From an uncultured Lacticaseibacillus sp. (GTDB taxonomy: Bacteria > Bacillota > Bacilli > Lactobacillales > Lactobacillaceae): 5,963 bases of DNA. Shown one piece after another: positions 1-5,599 of this stretch. The notes below the pieces were generated by a model. That model searched no databases and had not been told where the DNA came from. It saw only the letters and a program-made list of their open reading frames with translations. Location: NCBI GenBank assembly GCA_934293835.1, contig CAKQZO010000106.1:1-5963 (forward strand). The letters run 5' to 3'. The position numbers and the translations under genes were made by a program. The stretch's first letter is position 1; each line of letters begins with the position of its first letter.

Positions 1-701
1 TCGTCGAATACATGAACACGCAAACCGGCTATGGTCGCGACTTGAAACAAGACTATCTCGATAACAGCACTCGGCTTTTCTCTTGGCTGACTGAAGACGA
101 CTGGTCAAACATTCTCAACTTCAATTACTCGCTTCCAGCTGCTGAAAACTGGAATAAACCGACGAATTATGCCCGCGCCCTCAACATCCACGGCGACTTG
201 GATCGCAACATCATCATCGGTATCGACCAAAACGGCACGCGCCAAGATCCCAAAGCCCTGATTCCCGCCAATTCACCGTATTACCGTTTCACCAAGACTT
301 ATCGCCTCATGGCTGATGCGCACGACTACACGCCTGCAACCGTTCTCGACCCAGGCATCAAAACGATTGCCTTCTTCGGGCACTCGCTTAGCCATGCGGA
401 CTATTCATACTTTCAAAGCATTTTCGACTTCTACGAAATTTACAGTTCACAGATTGTTCTGAAATTTTTCTACTATGTTTGGGATAATGATCGAGCCGAT
501 AAAATCAAAGTGGCGCAGTTCACTCGTATAGCCAGCCTGTTCCAGGCATATGGTGAAACCCTCGATAACAAAGATCACGGAAAAAATCTGATGCACAAAT
601 TGTTGCTGGAGCGTCGGCTACAAATCATTCGCATCCGTGAAGGCTTCAAAGAAAGCAACTATCCCGAAGGCAAAGAGTCCGTATATGGTTATCTTAGCTG
701 A
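1..701 (+). CDS. AbiH-family abortive phage infection protein, C-terminal part
   Basis: The reading frame is open to the left edge (codons from position 3 precede the ATG at 12), so this is the C-terminal part of a longer protein rather than a complete 229-residue one; AbiH proteins are usually well over 300 residues. Visible family-like blocks are an ILNFNYS strand, then HGDLDRNIIIGID, then a conserved-looking FFGHSLSHADYSYFQSIFDF segment, followed by a helical tail. The N-terminal nucleotide-binding-like NGFD motif expected for AbiH lies outside the window. AbiH was described in Lactococcus as a phage-exclusion protein; its mechanism is not settled. The frame ends with TGA and is followed six bases later by a rho-independent terminator, so the gene is the last of its transcript. 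Assignment rests on recalled family motifs; the family call is fairly firm, activity is not shown. Confidence 0.75.
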   Translation, partial: VEYMNTQTGYGRDLKQDYLDNSTRLFSWLTEDDWSNILNFNYSLPAAENWNKPTNYARALNIHGDLDRNIIIGIDQNGTRQDPKALIPANSPYYRFTKTYRLMADAHDYTPATVLDPGIKTIAFFGHSLSHADYSYFQSIFDFYEIYSSQIVLKFFYYVWDNDRADKIKVAQFTRIASLFQAYGETLDNKDHGKNLMHKLLLERRLQIIRIREGFKESNYPEGKESVYGYLS

Positions 702-706
702 AAGTT

Positions 707-748
707 AAGAGCCAGCCCAGATTTCTCCGGACTGGCTCTTTATTTCTT
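707..748 (+). terminator. Rho-independent terminator of the AbiH gene
   Basis: A 9-bp stem AAGAGCCAG (707-715) pairs with CTGGCTCTT (732-740). One mismatch and a further CC/GG pair extend it inward. It is followed by the T-rich run TATTTCTT. It starts five bases after the AbiH stop codon. Bases 711-740 recur exactly at 1933-1962. Confidence 0.8.
711..740 (+). repeat. 30-bp exact direct repeat, copy 1 (terminator core)
   Basis: This 30-base stretch is identical to 1933-1962. It covers most of the AbiH terminator hairpin. TTAAG also lies just upstream of both copies, at differing distance, so the duplicated segment may once have been longer. Confidence 0.9.
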
Positions 749-759
749 GGCATGGAACC

Positions 760-870
760 ACTTGAATGTAAGCGCCCAATAACAGACCGGATATGAATAC
801 CTGATTCTGGGCGTTATGATTGCCTCATCAAATATGGTGAGGTGATTTTGTTGGGTGCTTACACTTGGAT
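760..870. mobile_element. Probable 95-bp MITE with target-site duplication
   Basis: The element body is 768-862. Its ends are 15-bp terminal inverted repeats: 768-782 reads GTAAGCGCCCAATAA and the reverse complement of 848-862 reads GTAAGCACCCAACAA, 13 of 15 matching with the outermost six bases perfect. Immediately outside lie ACTTGAAT (760-767) and ACTTGGAT (863-870), an 8-bp direct repeat with one mismatch placed exactly where a target-site duplication should be. There is no room for a transposase, so this would be a non-autonomous element mobilised in trans. Eight-base duplications are made by several insertion-sequence families (for example IS6, ISL3 and IS256); I do not recognise these ends as belonging to any particular one. 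The interior folds into a second long hairpin (818-847). No second copy is present here. Confidence 0.6.
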
Positions 871-964
871 TCTACCAATTTAAACATGTTTTCCTCAATC
901 AAAAACGCCATTAAGTCTGTACGTCTGACCATCACTTACTTTTTGACAAGTGAAATCTGTCCAC

Positions 965-1205
965 CCGTCGCCAGTGGCTTACTCGTAATCTCATACACGA
1001 CGCGGTTGATGTGCTCCACTTCGTTGACGATGCGGGTCGAAACTTTCTGCAAGACTTCCCAGTCGATGCGGGCGAAGTCGGCGGTCATGCCATCAATCGA
1101 GATAACGGCACGGAAGCCCGACCGGACGGTGAAGTCCTGCCAGATAACTTCGTCGAGTCCGACCTTCTTGATCTCGTCTCAAGCGTGGCCCTCGTTGACA
1201 GCCTC
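965..1205 (-). pseudogene. Decayed duplicate of the guaA 3' end
   Basis: Read on the minus strand, 1178-965 matches the last part of the intact guaA (about 2482-2750) at roughly 85-90 percent by eye. It retains recognisable protein such as [17 protein letters not shown] and [14 protein letters not shown] 54-bp in-frame segment (equivalent to 2627-2680) is missing, removing the conserved [11 protein letters not shown] region. Upstream, homology seems to continue to about 1205 through a 6-bp deletion and a TGA stop. At the 3' end it departs from guaA after KPLAT and instead reads GGQISLVKK before a TAA; the normal VEWE end is absent. No start, no ATPase and no amidotransferase domain are present, so it cannot be functional. 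It lies in the same orientation as guaA and 1.3-1.5 kb beyond its stop, which suggests duplication or remnant of a second guaA brought by an island. Confidence 0.85.
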
Positions 1206-1302
1206 CTAAACCGCTGTCATCTCAACGATTCATCCCTTCAAATTACACTTTGGTAGGCTAGTGTTTTAACCCCAGTTATCGGCGATCGCAGGCGCATTCC
1301 GT

Positions 1303-1615
1303 TCAGCCCAGGGCTTGCTCCCGCTCTTCTAAAAATTGTCGTAATTGCACTTCTAAATCGATATCTGCTTCATCCGAGATTGAGGCTAACCACCACATAC
1401 ACTCAGCTAATTTATAGCCCAATGTTGGCGTGGGCTCTTCCTTCGGCCAGCTACCAGTTTGGGCCATCACATTGCGCCCGAGTAATCCTGCATCTGTCAA
1501 AAAAAGACAGCGCGTCTTGCTCCAGCGTCCAAGGATGCCCGTCTTGGGCAACCTCTAGCTCATGATAACGTGCACGAATGGCGGTTGAACGGTTCATAAA
1601 CTCATTGATATCCAA
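1303..1615 (-). pseudogene. MazG-like nucleotide pyrophosphohydrolase family protein, frameshifted
   Basis: The intact reading would be about 103 residues. It starts at a TTG (1615) seven bases after a GAGGG Shine-Dalgarno (1623-1627), with an in-frame ATG at 1597 as the alternative. The N-terminal frame reads LDINEFMNRSTAIRARYHELE and GHPWTLEQDAL; the C-terminal frame reads LTDAGLLGRNVMAQTGSWP and YKLAECMWWLASISDEADI and runs to the TGA at 1303-1305. The two frames are joined by a run of seven T (minus strand; A7 at 1499-1505). Removing one T restores DALSFLTDAGLLG without a break. MazG-like proteins hydrolyse nucleoside triphosphates; the KLAE..WWLA..D..DIDLE end resembles the MazG C-terminal helix pattern, but I do not see a complete EExxE metal-binding motif. 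Family assignment is moderate; the frameshift is clear. It could be a true pseudogene or a homopolymer sequencing error. Confidence 0.65.
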
Positions 1616-1639
1616 AGTATTTCCCTCATTTGATTGTGA

Positions 1640-1747
1640 TTAGTATTTTATCGACTGATTACCGCTAAATTCGACGCCTGATTCAGTCACCGATCCGCAC
1701 TTGATCTCACTGCTCATTTGCTCCGCGAGTTTTTCATCACCACGACT
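1640..1747 (-). pseudogene. C-terminal scrap of a lost gene upstream of the MazG-like gene
   Basis: On the minus strand a 35-codon open stretch, containing DEKLAEQMSSEIKCG and ending GNQSIKY before TAA, stops 24 bases before the TTG of the MazG-like gene, with that gene's Shine-Dalgarno in the gap. This spacing is typical of a two-gene operon. Upstream it is closed by an in-frame TAG (1748-1750) and there is no start codon with a ribosome binding site, so it would be the tail of a gene whose body has been deleted. I do not recognise the family. It may also be chance. Confidence 0.25.
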
Positions 1748-1799
1748 CTAAAAGGTGATCTGCGGCGACGAGCGACCACGCCGCTTGGATAATGAATGA

Positions 1800-1932
1800 C
1801 ACAAACATCTGGTGTCTAAGCTTGAGTTCCATAAGAACTCCTTTACGATAAGACAACTATTTGGTGATAAGGTAATGCCAGTCACTCGCCACAAGGCTGA
1901 CGAAGCAACTGCTTATATCTTTAAGCAACAAC
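1800..1932 (+). pseudogene. Unidentified coding scrap before the second terminator copy
   Basis: A plus-strand frame opens after a TGA at 1797-1799. It reads VSKLEFHKNSFTIRQLFGDK and then VMPVTRHKADEATAYIFKQQ from a possible GTG at 1812. It then runs without a stop into the 30-bp terminator repeat at 1933, and the frame only closes near 2066. Composition looks protein-like up to about 1932. There is no Shine-Dalgarno before the GTG. The likeliest reading is the 3' end of a gene whose stop was lost when the terminator-containing segment was rearranged. Family unknown. Confidence 0.25.
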
Positions 1933-1962
1933 GCCAGCCCAGATTTCTCCGGACTGGCTCTT
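1933..1962. repeat. 30-bp exact direct repeat, copy 2 (partial terminator)
   Basis: This stretch is identical to 711-740. The outer AAGA/TCTT pairs of copy 1 are lost here because the left flank is CAAC, leaving GCCAG/CTGGC plus inner pairs. Read on the minus strand, the hairpin is followed by GTTGTTGCTT and lies about 45 bases after the lipoprotein stop codon, so it may serve as that gene's weak terminator. Confidence 0.85.
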
Positions 1963-2005
1963 CATTCCAAAAGTATCTAATTACTTCAATGATACTGGCG
2001 TTGTA

Positions 2006-2302
2006 CTATTCTGTCTGTTCATGCCATTCACTGAATTCTTCGTATTCATCTGAATCTTCGCCATAGTACGCTTTTGCGCCTTCATCAACTTCTTCATCCA
2101 TATCATAGTCACTGTCATCATCTTCATCCGAATCGTAATCACTATCATCATCCACGTCATAGTCATCATCAGTTGAGTCTGTTGATGTTTGTTCCGTGTC
2201 ATAGTCGCTACTATCATCTTCATAATCACCGCACCCCGCCAACGATAGTGCAAGGAGTGGTAGCAGTACAAGCACTAGTAAAACCCTTTTATTCTTGATC
2301 AT
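2006..2302 (-). CDS. Small, extremely acidic predicted lipoprotein
   Basis: The start chosen is ATG at 2302, preceded by GGAG five bases upstream and AGGAAGAG further up; an upstream in-frame ATG (2332) would put charged residues before the signal peptide and lacks a site. The 98-residue product begins MIKNKRVLLV, followed by a hydrophobic stretch and the lipobox LAGC with cysteine at residue 24, so it should be exported and lipid-anchored on the outer face of the membrane. The mature 75 residues contain about 25 Asp and 13 Glu (half of all residues) with only one Lys and one His. They are arranged in Asp-Ser-Tyr repeats (for example DSDYDSDEDDDSDYDMDEE), then a less repetitive tail EYEEFSEWHEQTE. 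No enzymatic motif is seen. The protein is probably disordered and could bind cations or a basic partner, but this is a guess. It is separated from guaA by a strong terminator, so it needs its own promoter, which I could not identify with confidence. Confidence 0.75.
   Translation of the reverse strand: MIKNKRVLLVLVLLPLLALSLAGCGDYEDDSSDYDTEQTSTDSTDDDYDVDDDSDYDSDEDDDSDYDMDEEVDEGAKAYYGEDSDEYEEFSEWHEQTE
2085..2215. repeat. Low-complexity Asp/Ser/Tyr-coding repeat tract
   Basis: Within the lipoprotein gene the plus strand shows many TCATCATC, TCATCC and CATAGTCA words, which are the reverse complement of GAT/GAC/TAT/TCT codons. The repeats are imperfect but could allow slippage in units of three without changing frame. 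Confidence 0.5.
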
Positions 2303-2374
2303 TTGAACTCCATCTCTTCCTTCTGGGGGCATCTAATGCCGTTATTTCCCTGAAAATATAAATTTTAAGCAATA

Positions 2375-2404
2375 GAAAACCGCTTCAGCTGAGAAGCGGT
2401 TTTC
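2375..2404 (-). terminator. Strong bidirectional rho-independent terminator after guaA
   Basis: GAAAACCGCTTC (2375-2386) pairs perfectly with GAAGCGGTTTTC (2393-2404) around a 6-base loop. The A/T-flanked ends provide a T-run in both directions. It lies about 60 bases beyond the guaA stop and about 70 bases before the lipoprotein start, isolating the two transcripts. Confidence 0.9.
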
Positions 2405-2466
2405 CACCCAAATATCCAACCCGTATAACAAATATTTGATTAAATTACCTACGCAACACTAAAACT

Positions 2467-4011
2467 CTACTCCCATTCGACCGTCGCCGGTGGCTTACTC
2501 GTGATATCATACACAACGCGGTTGATGTGTCCCACTTCGTTGACGATGCGGGCCGAGATCTTCTGCAAGACTTCCCAGTCGATGCGGGCGAAGTCGGCCG
2601 TCATGCCGTCGATCGAGGTGATGGCGCGGATGGCGATCGTGTAGTCATACGTCCGGCCGTCGCCCATGACGCCGACGGAGCGGAAGCCTGGCAGGACGGT
2701 GAAGTATTGCCAGATGGCTTCGTCGAGGCCGGCCTTCTTGATCTCGTCACGCAAGACCGCGTCGGATTCGCGGACGATTTCCAACTTGTCTTCGGTGACT
2801 TCGCCGAGGACGCGGATGCCGAGGCCTGGGCCTGGGAACGGCTGGCGCCACACGAGTTCGTGTGGAATGCCGAGGCGTTCGCCGAGTTCGCGGGCTTCGT
2901 CTTTGAACAGCTTGTTCAGCGGTTCGATCAGCTTGAACTTCAGGTCATCAGGCAAGCCGCCGACGTTGTGGTGACTCTTGATGGTCTGGGCCGTGTCGGT
3001 GCCAGACTCAACGACGTCCGTGTACAGCGTGCCTTGGGCGAGATAGTCGATGCCATCGAGCTTGCGGGCTTCGGCGTTAAAGACTTCGATGAAGTCGCGG
3101 CCGATGATCTTCCGCTTCTGTTCCGGATCGGTCACGCCTTTGAGATCGCCCAAGAAGCGGTCCGCGGCATCAACCTTGATGATCTTGACCCCGAGGCCCT
3201 TGCCCAAGGAATTCATCACCTGATCAGCTTCGTTCTTGCGCAACAGGCCGTGGTCAACGAAGATCGCGGTCAGCTGCGAGCCGATTGCCTTGTTCAGCAG
3301 CGCGGCTACGACCGAGGAATCGACTCCGCCGGACAAGCCAAGCAGGACCTTCTTGTCACCGACTTCTTCGCGAATGGCCTGAATCTGGTCATCGATGAAG
3401 TCGCCCATGTTCCAGTTGGCTTCGGCGCCGCAGACATCGAAGGCAAAATGATGCAGGATCTCATGACCGTACTTCGTGTGCTGCACTTCGGCGTGGAACT
3501 GGATCCCATAGAACTTACGCACATCGTCGTCCATCGCCGAGATCGGGCAGTTGTCGCTGGTTGCCGTCACGCGGAAGCCGGCAGGAGCTTCGCGCACCAA
3601 GTCACCATGACTCATCCAGACCGTCTGCTGTTTTGGCAAGCCGGCGAAAACGGCGGCCTTGTCGTCGGTGACCGTGATGTCGACCTTCCCGTATTCACGG
3701 TTGTCGGCCGGCTCCACCTTGCCGCCGAGGCGTTGTGCCATCAGCTGCATGCCGTAGCAGACACCTAAGATCGGGATCCCGAGCTTGAAGATGTCTTCAT
3801 CAACGCCCAATGCCCCTTCATCATAAACCGAGTTCGGGCCGCCAGAGAAAATGATCCCTTTTGGCGCGATTGCTTTCACTTCCGCAGCCGTGATCGTGTG
3901 CGGCTTCAGTTCGGAGTAGACCCCGAATTCACGAATCCGCCGCGTGATCAACTGGTTGTATTGACTCCCATAATCAAGCACGATGATCTTGTCGTAATCT
4001 TGGTTTGCCAA
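2467..4011 (-). CDS. guaA: GMP synthetase (glutamine-hydrolysing)
   Basis: The enzyme converts XMP, glutamine and ATP to GMP, the last step of guanine nucleotide synthesis in the cytoplasm. With the TTG at 4011 the product is 514 residues, the usual length, starting [17 protein letters not shown]. The class I amidotransferase domain occupies about residues 8-195, with nucleophile Cys85 in GVCYGMQ and His173/Glu175 in FHAEV. The ATP-pyrophosphatase domain follows, with the PP-loop SGGVDSS at 227-233. The C-terminal dimerisation/XMP domain contains GDGRTYDY and ends KPPATVEWE. All key residues are present. The TTG start is preferred because the promoter at 4046-4074 would place the ATG at 4029 only about ten bases from the transcript start with no ribosome binding site, while the TTG has GGGAG 11 bases upstream. 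Longer frames reaching 4206 run into the promoter and the neighbouring gene. The gene is monocistronic by its own promoter and terminator. No purine riboswitch is visible in the very short leader. Confidence 0.97.
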   Translation of the reverse strand: MANQDYDKIIVLDYGSQYNQLITRRIREFGVYSELKPHTITAAEVKAIAPKGIIFSGGPNSVYDEGALGVDEDIFKLGIPILGVCYGMQLMAQRLGGKVEPADNREYGKVDITVTDDKAAVFAGLPKQQTVWMSHGDLVREAPAGFRVTATSDNCPISAMDDDVRKFYGIQFHAEVQHTKYGHEILHHFAFDVCGAEANWNMGDFIDDQIQAIREEVGDKKVLLGLSGGVDSSVVAALLNKAIGSQLTAIFVDHGLLRKNEADQVMNSLGKGLGVKIIKVDAADRFLGDLKGVTDPEQKRKIIGRDFIEVFNAEARKLDGIDYLAQGTLYTDVVESGTDTAQTIKSHHNVGGLPDDLKFKLIEPLNKLFKDEARELGERLGIPHELVWRQPFPGPGLGIRVLGEVTEDKLEIVRESDAVLRDEIKKAGLDEAIWQYFTVLPGFRSVGVMGDGRTYDYTIAIRAITSIDGMTADFARIDWEVLQKISARIVNEVGHINRVVYDITSKPPATVEWE

Positions 4012-4022
4012 GCTTTTCCACG

Positions 4023-4027
4023 CTCCC
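4023..4027 (-). promoter_or_regulatory. Ribosome binding site deciding the guaA start
   Basis: GGGAG on the minus strand lies 11 bases before the TTG at 4011. The spacing is on the long side. It overlaps the competing ATG (4027-4029), which has no ribosome binding site of its own. Confidence 0.55.
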
Positions 4028-4045
4028 ATTTCTTGTATTGAACTA

Positions 4046-4074
4046 ATTCTACTGATAATTAGGCTTGCGGTCAA
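4046..4074 (-). promoter_or_regulatory. Sigma-A type promoter of guaA
   Basis: The minus strand reads TTGACC (4074-4069), a 17-base spacer, then TAGAAT (4051-4046); each box matches the consensus in five of six positions at ideal spacing. Transcription should begin near 4039. The promoter lies only about 22 bases beyond the protease stop codon. No terminator separates the two genes, so some read-through from the protease into guaA is possible. Confidence 0.75.
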
Positions 4075-4096
4075 TCCGCGATGAGAACTTTCCCAT

Positions 4097-5185
4097 TCAC
4101 CGCACCGCACTCGTGTCGACATACCCCAACCAAGTGCCACCTTGGCGCTTCGTCCACAGGGAATATACCGCGCGATTGACGCCGACGACGTTGCGCGAGG
4201 TGACAAAAACGCTGCGGTTCACATACCCGTTGGTGGTCCCAAGTTTCTTTTGTAGCCAGAAATCGCCATAGCGGACGCTACCGGCCTTGCGGATCGTCAG
4301 CGTCTTGTTCACGGCTGTGGTGGTGACGTTGCTGAAGTCTGCACTGTTGGTCCACCCCTGGAACTTGCCGGCGCTGTTGTAAAGTGCCGAATACCACTCG
4401 CCGTTGAACGCCATCGCAGTTTGCTTGATGCGGAAAATTTGGTTGGCCGCCGTAGTGCCCAGCACTGCGAAGCCGAGGTCCTTATATCGGTTCCACTTGG
4501 CATAGCGCACATACACCAGCTTATTGGCAGAAAGCACGTTGGCACTGGTGTTGCGCCACTGCAAGACGGTATTGCGGATGCTTGTGGTCAACGGCACGCC
4601 ACCGTTGGTCTGCTTGCCGATCTCGAAGCCATGCACTGCCTTGATGCGCTTGGCCGCATCGTACAGCGGGCTGCCCGACGCCCCCACCGTCGCGTCGATC
4701 GGATATAGTGCGACCGCGCCGACACTGGTGATCGGCCCGCTACTGGTTCCCAACGCGCCACCGAGGTCGCTGGAATACCCGGACAGCGTCAGCGTCTCCT
4801 TGGCCCGAATGCCGGCCGCCGTGGTCAGCCAGCCGGTCGTTTTGCCAATCGGCGAACGCAGCTTCACCACCGCAACGTCACTGGCAGTGCTCGGCTTCGC
4901 CACGTAGCTGCTCATCAGGCGCAGCTGGCTACTAAGCGCCGTGCCGTATGGGGCCTTGCCGCGGTTGTAGGCCGGCACCACCTCGACGCGCGATGCGTAG
5001 CCACCATACAGCGGCGAGTACACCACATGCCCTGCCGTCAACACCGTCTCCGCGCCGATCAGCGCCCCACTTCCTTGCAGATACAAGCCGTTGAGCTTAG
5101 GAAAATACGCCCGCACATATACCATAGCCCGGTATGGCCAAGCCGTGGTGTTTGCCACCCGCACCCGCGTGTCTTGGCCGATCAC
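4097..5185 (-). CDS. Trypsin/V8-like serine protease with C-terminal GW/SH3-like repeats
   Basis: This is the 362-residue body, numbered from the GTG at 5185. The chymotrypsin-fold triad is intact: His53 in LTAGHVV, Asp103 in SDVAVVKL and Ser170 in GASGSPL, the last resembling the GxSGSP motif of V8 glutamyl endopeptidases. The catalytic domain ends near residue 207. The remaining 150 residues form about two or three Tyr/Trp-rich repeats containing [16 protein letters not shown] and GYVDTSAV, resembling GW or bacterial SH3 cell-wall-attachment modules. The enzyme would cleave proteins outside the cell while bound to the wall. The GTG is unlikely to be the natural start: the catalytic body should be preceded by the signal peptide encoded just upstream (5186-5264) but out of frame by one base. 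From the GTG alone the product would stay in the cytoplasm. The call of protease family is firm; function in this strain depends on whether the frameshift is real. Confidence 0.85.
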   Translation of the reverse strand: MIGQDTRVRVANTTAWPYRAMVYVRAYFPKLNGLYLQGSGALIGAETVLTAGHVVYSPLYGGYASRVEVVPAYNRGKAPYGTALSSQLRLMSSYVAKPSTASDVAVVKLRSPIGKTTGWLTTAAGIRAKETLTLSGYSSDLGGALGTSSGPITSVGAVALYPIDATVGASGSPLYDAAKRIKAVHGFEIGKQTNGGVPLTTSIRNTVLQWRNTSANVLSANKLVYVRYAKWNRYKDLGFAVLGTTAANQIFRIKQTAMAFNGEWYSALYNSAGKFQGWTNSADFSNVTTTAVNKTLTIRKAGSVRYGDFWLQKKLGTTNGYVNRSVFVTSRNVVGVNRAVYSLWTKRQGGTWLGYVDTSAVR

Positions 5186-5264
5186 CGCCGCGTTAACTTG
5201 GACAGGGCCAGAAGCTTGCTAATAGCAAGCCGACAAGGCCAACTCGCCAGATTTTCAATTTCAT
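5186..5264 (-). pseudogene. Out-of-frame signal peptide of the serine protease
   Basis: From the ATG at 5264, eight bases after a GGGGGA Shine-Dalgarno, the minus strand encodes MKLKIWRVGLVGLLLAS. This has a basic n-region and a hydrophobic core. It then shifts frame and meets TAA. One base fewer around 5211-5214 gives [17 protein letters not shown], joining exactly to the protease body with a plausible signal-peptidase site after VNA. The true gene is therefore 4097-5264. The cause is either a real inactivating mutation or a base-calling error. Confidence 0.75.
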
Positions 5265-5301
5265 GATTCGATTCCCCCATTTTTGCTTCGTCCCAATTGC
5301 T

Positions 5302-5346
5302 TCACCTGAGTCGCCACACCACCTTCAGCCAGCCGAGAAAGCGCAT
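5302..5346 (-). CDS. Possible 14-residue upstream ORF in the protease leader
   Basis: Inside the roughly 130-base leader between the protease promoter and its ATG, the minus strand encodes MRFLGWLKVVWRLR followed by TGA. The only candidate ribosome binding site is a weak AGG eight bases upstream. The peptide is cationic with two Trp. It may be chance or a leader peptide affecting protease translation. Confidence 0.2.
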   Translation of the reverse strand: MRFLGWLKVVWRLR

Positions 5347-5400
5347 GGCCCAACCTGAGGGCACCAGTGTCCAAACTGTTGTTCTCAAGCTGGTACGGTC

Positions 5401-5428
5401 ATTATACTCAGTTAATCTGAAAGCGCAA
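5401..5428 (-). promoter_or_regulatory. Probable promoter of the serine protease gene
   Basis: The minus strand has a perfect -10 box TATAAT (5406-5401), with TTGCGC (5428-5423) 16 bases upstream as a weak -35. Transcription would start near 5394, giving a 130-base leader before the ATG at 5264. Confidence 0.6.
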
Positions 5429-5452
5429 ACATTTTGTTCTATCGATGACGCA

Positions 5453-5498
5453 CAAAAATAGGCAACCCCAAACGGTGTCCACCGCTGGGATTGCCTAT
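5453..5498 (-). terminator. Minus-strand terminator upstream of the protease promoter
   Basis: ATAGGCAACCCCA (5458-5470) pairs with TGGGATTGCCTAT (5486-5498). The single mismatch is a G-U pair on the minus strand. An inner stem CGGTG-TC-CACCG (5473-5484) caps it. On the minus strand the stem is followed by TTTTTG. It would end a transcript coming from the right, although no gene is visible there. Confidence 0.7.
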
Positions 5499-5557
5499 CT
5501 TTGCCGAGCCCGTGAAGTCACTCTTATTGTCCGTGAAGCGCATTTGGACGCACCAAA

Positions 5558-5593
5558 GCCGCGGTACGATGTTCCGTATCGCGGCAGTTTTTT
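5558..5593 (+). terminator. Strong plus-strand rho-independent terminator
   Basis: GCCGCGGTACG (5558-5568) pairs with CGTATCGCGGC (5575-5585), 11 pairs with one G-U, around a 6-base loop. It is followed by AG and six T (5588-5593). No plus-strand gene precedes it, so it may end a small RNA or mark a lost gene. Confidence 0.8.
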
Positions 5594-5599
5594 GGGTAA

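Noticed and set aside
1193..1227. Hairpin GACAGC/GCTGTC that could be a riboswitch piece
   Set aside because: It falls where the guaA relic is decaying, has no T-run and precedes no gene start.
865..1256. Plus-strand open frames over the guaA relic
   Set aside because: They are antisense shadows of the relic, mirroring the antisense frame over intact guaA.
2074..2298. His-rich plus-strand frame
   Set aside because: It is antisense to the acidic lipoprotein, and its His runs are the complement of Asp codons.
965..2490. Exact attachment-site pair for an island at guaA
   Set aside because: The last bases of guaA (GAATGGGAGTAG) are not repeated at the relic, so no attachment core can be shown.
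2527..3768. A 413-codon plus-strand open frame
   Set aside because: It lies wholly antisense to guaA and its peptide is rich in Asp, Val, Ala and Arg, as expected from the opposite strand of a G+C-rich gene.
4012..4206. N-terminal extension of guaA to an ATG at 4206
   Set aside because: The extension crosses a good promoter and the 3' end of the protease gene, and its sequence does not resemble GuaA.
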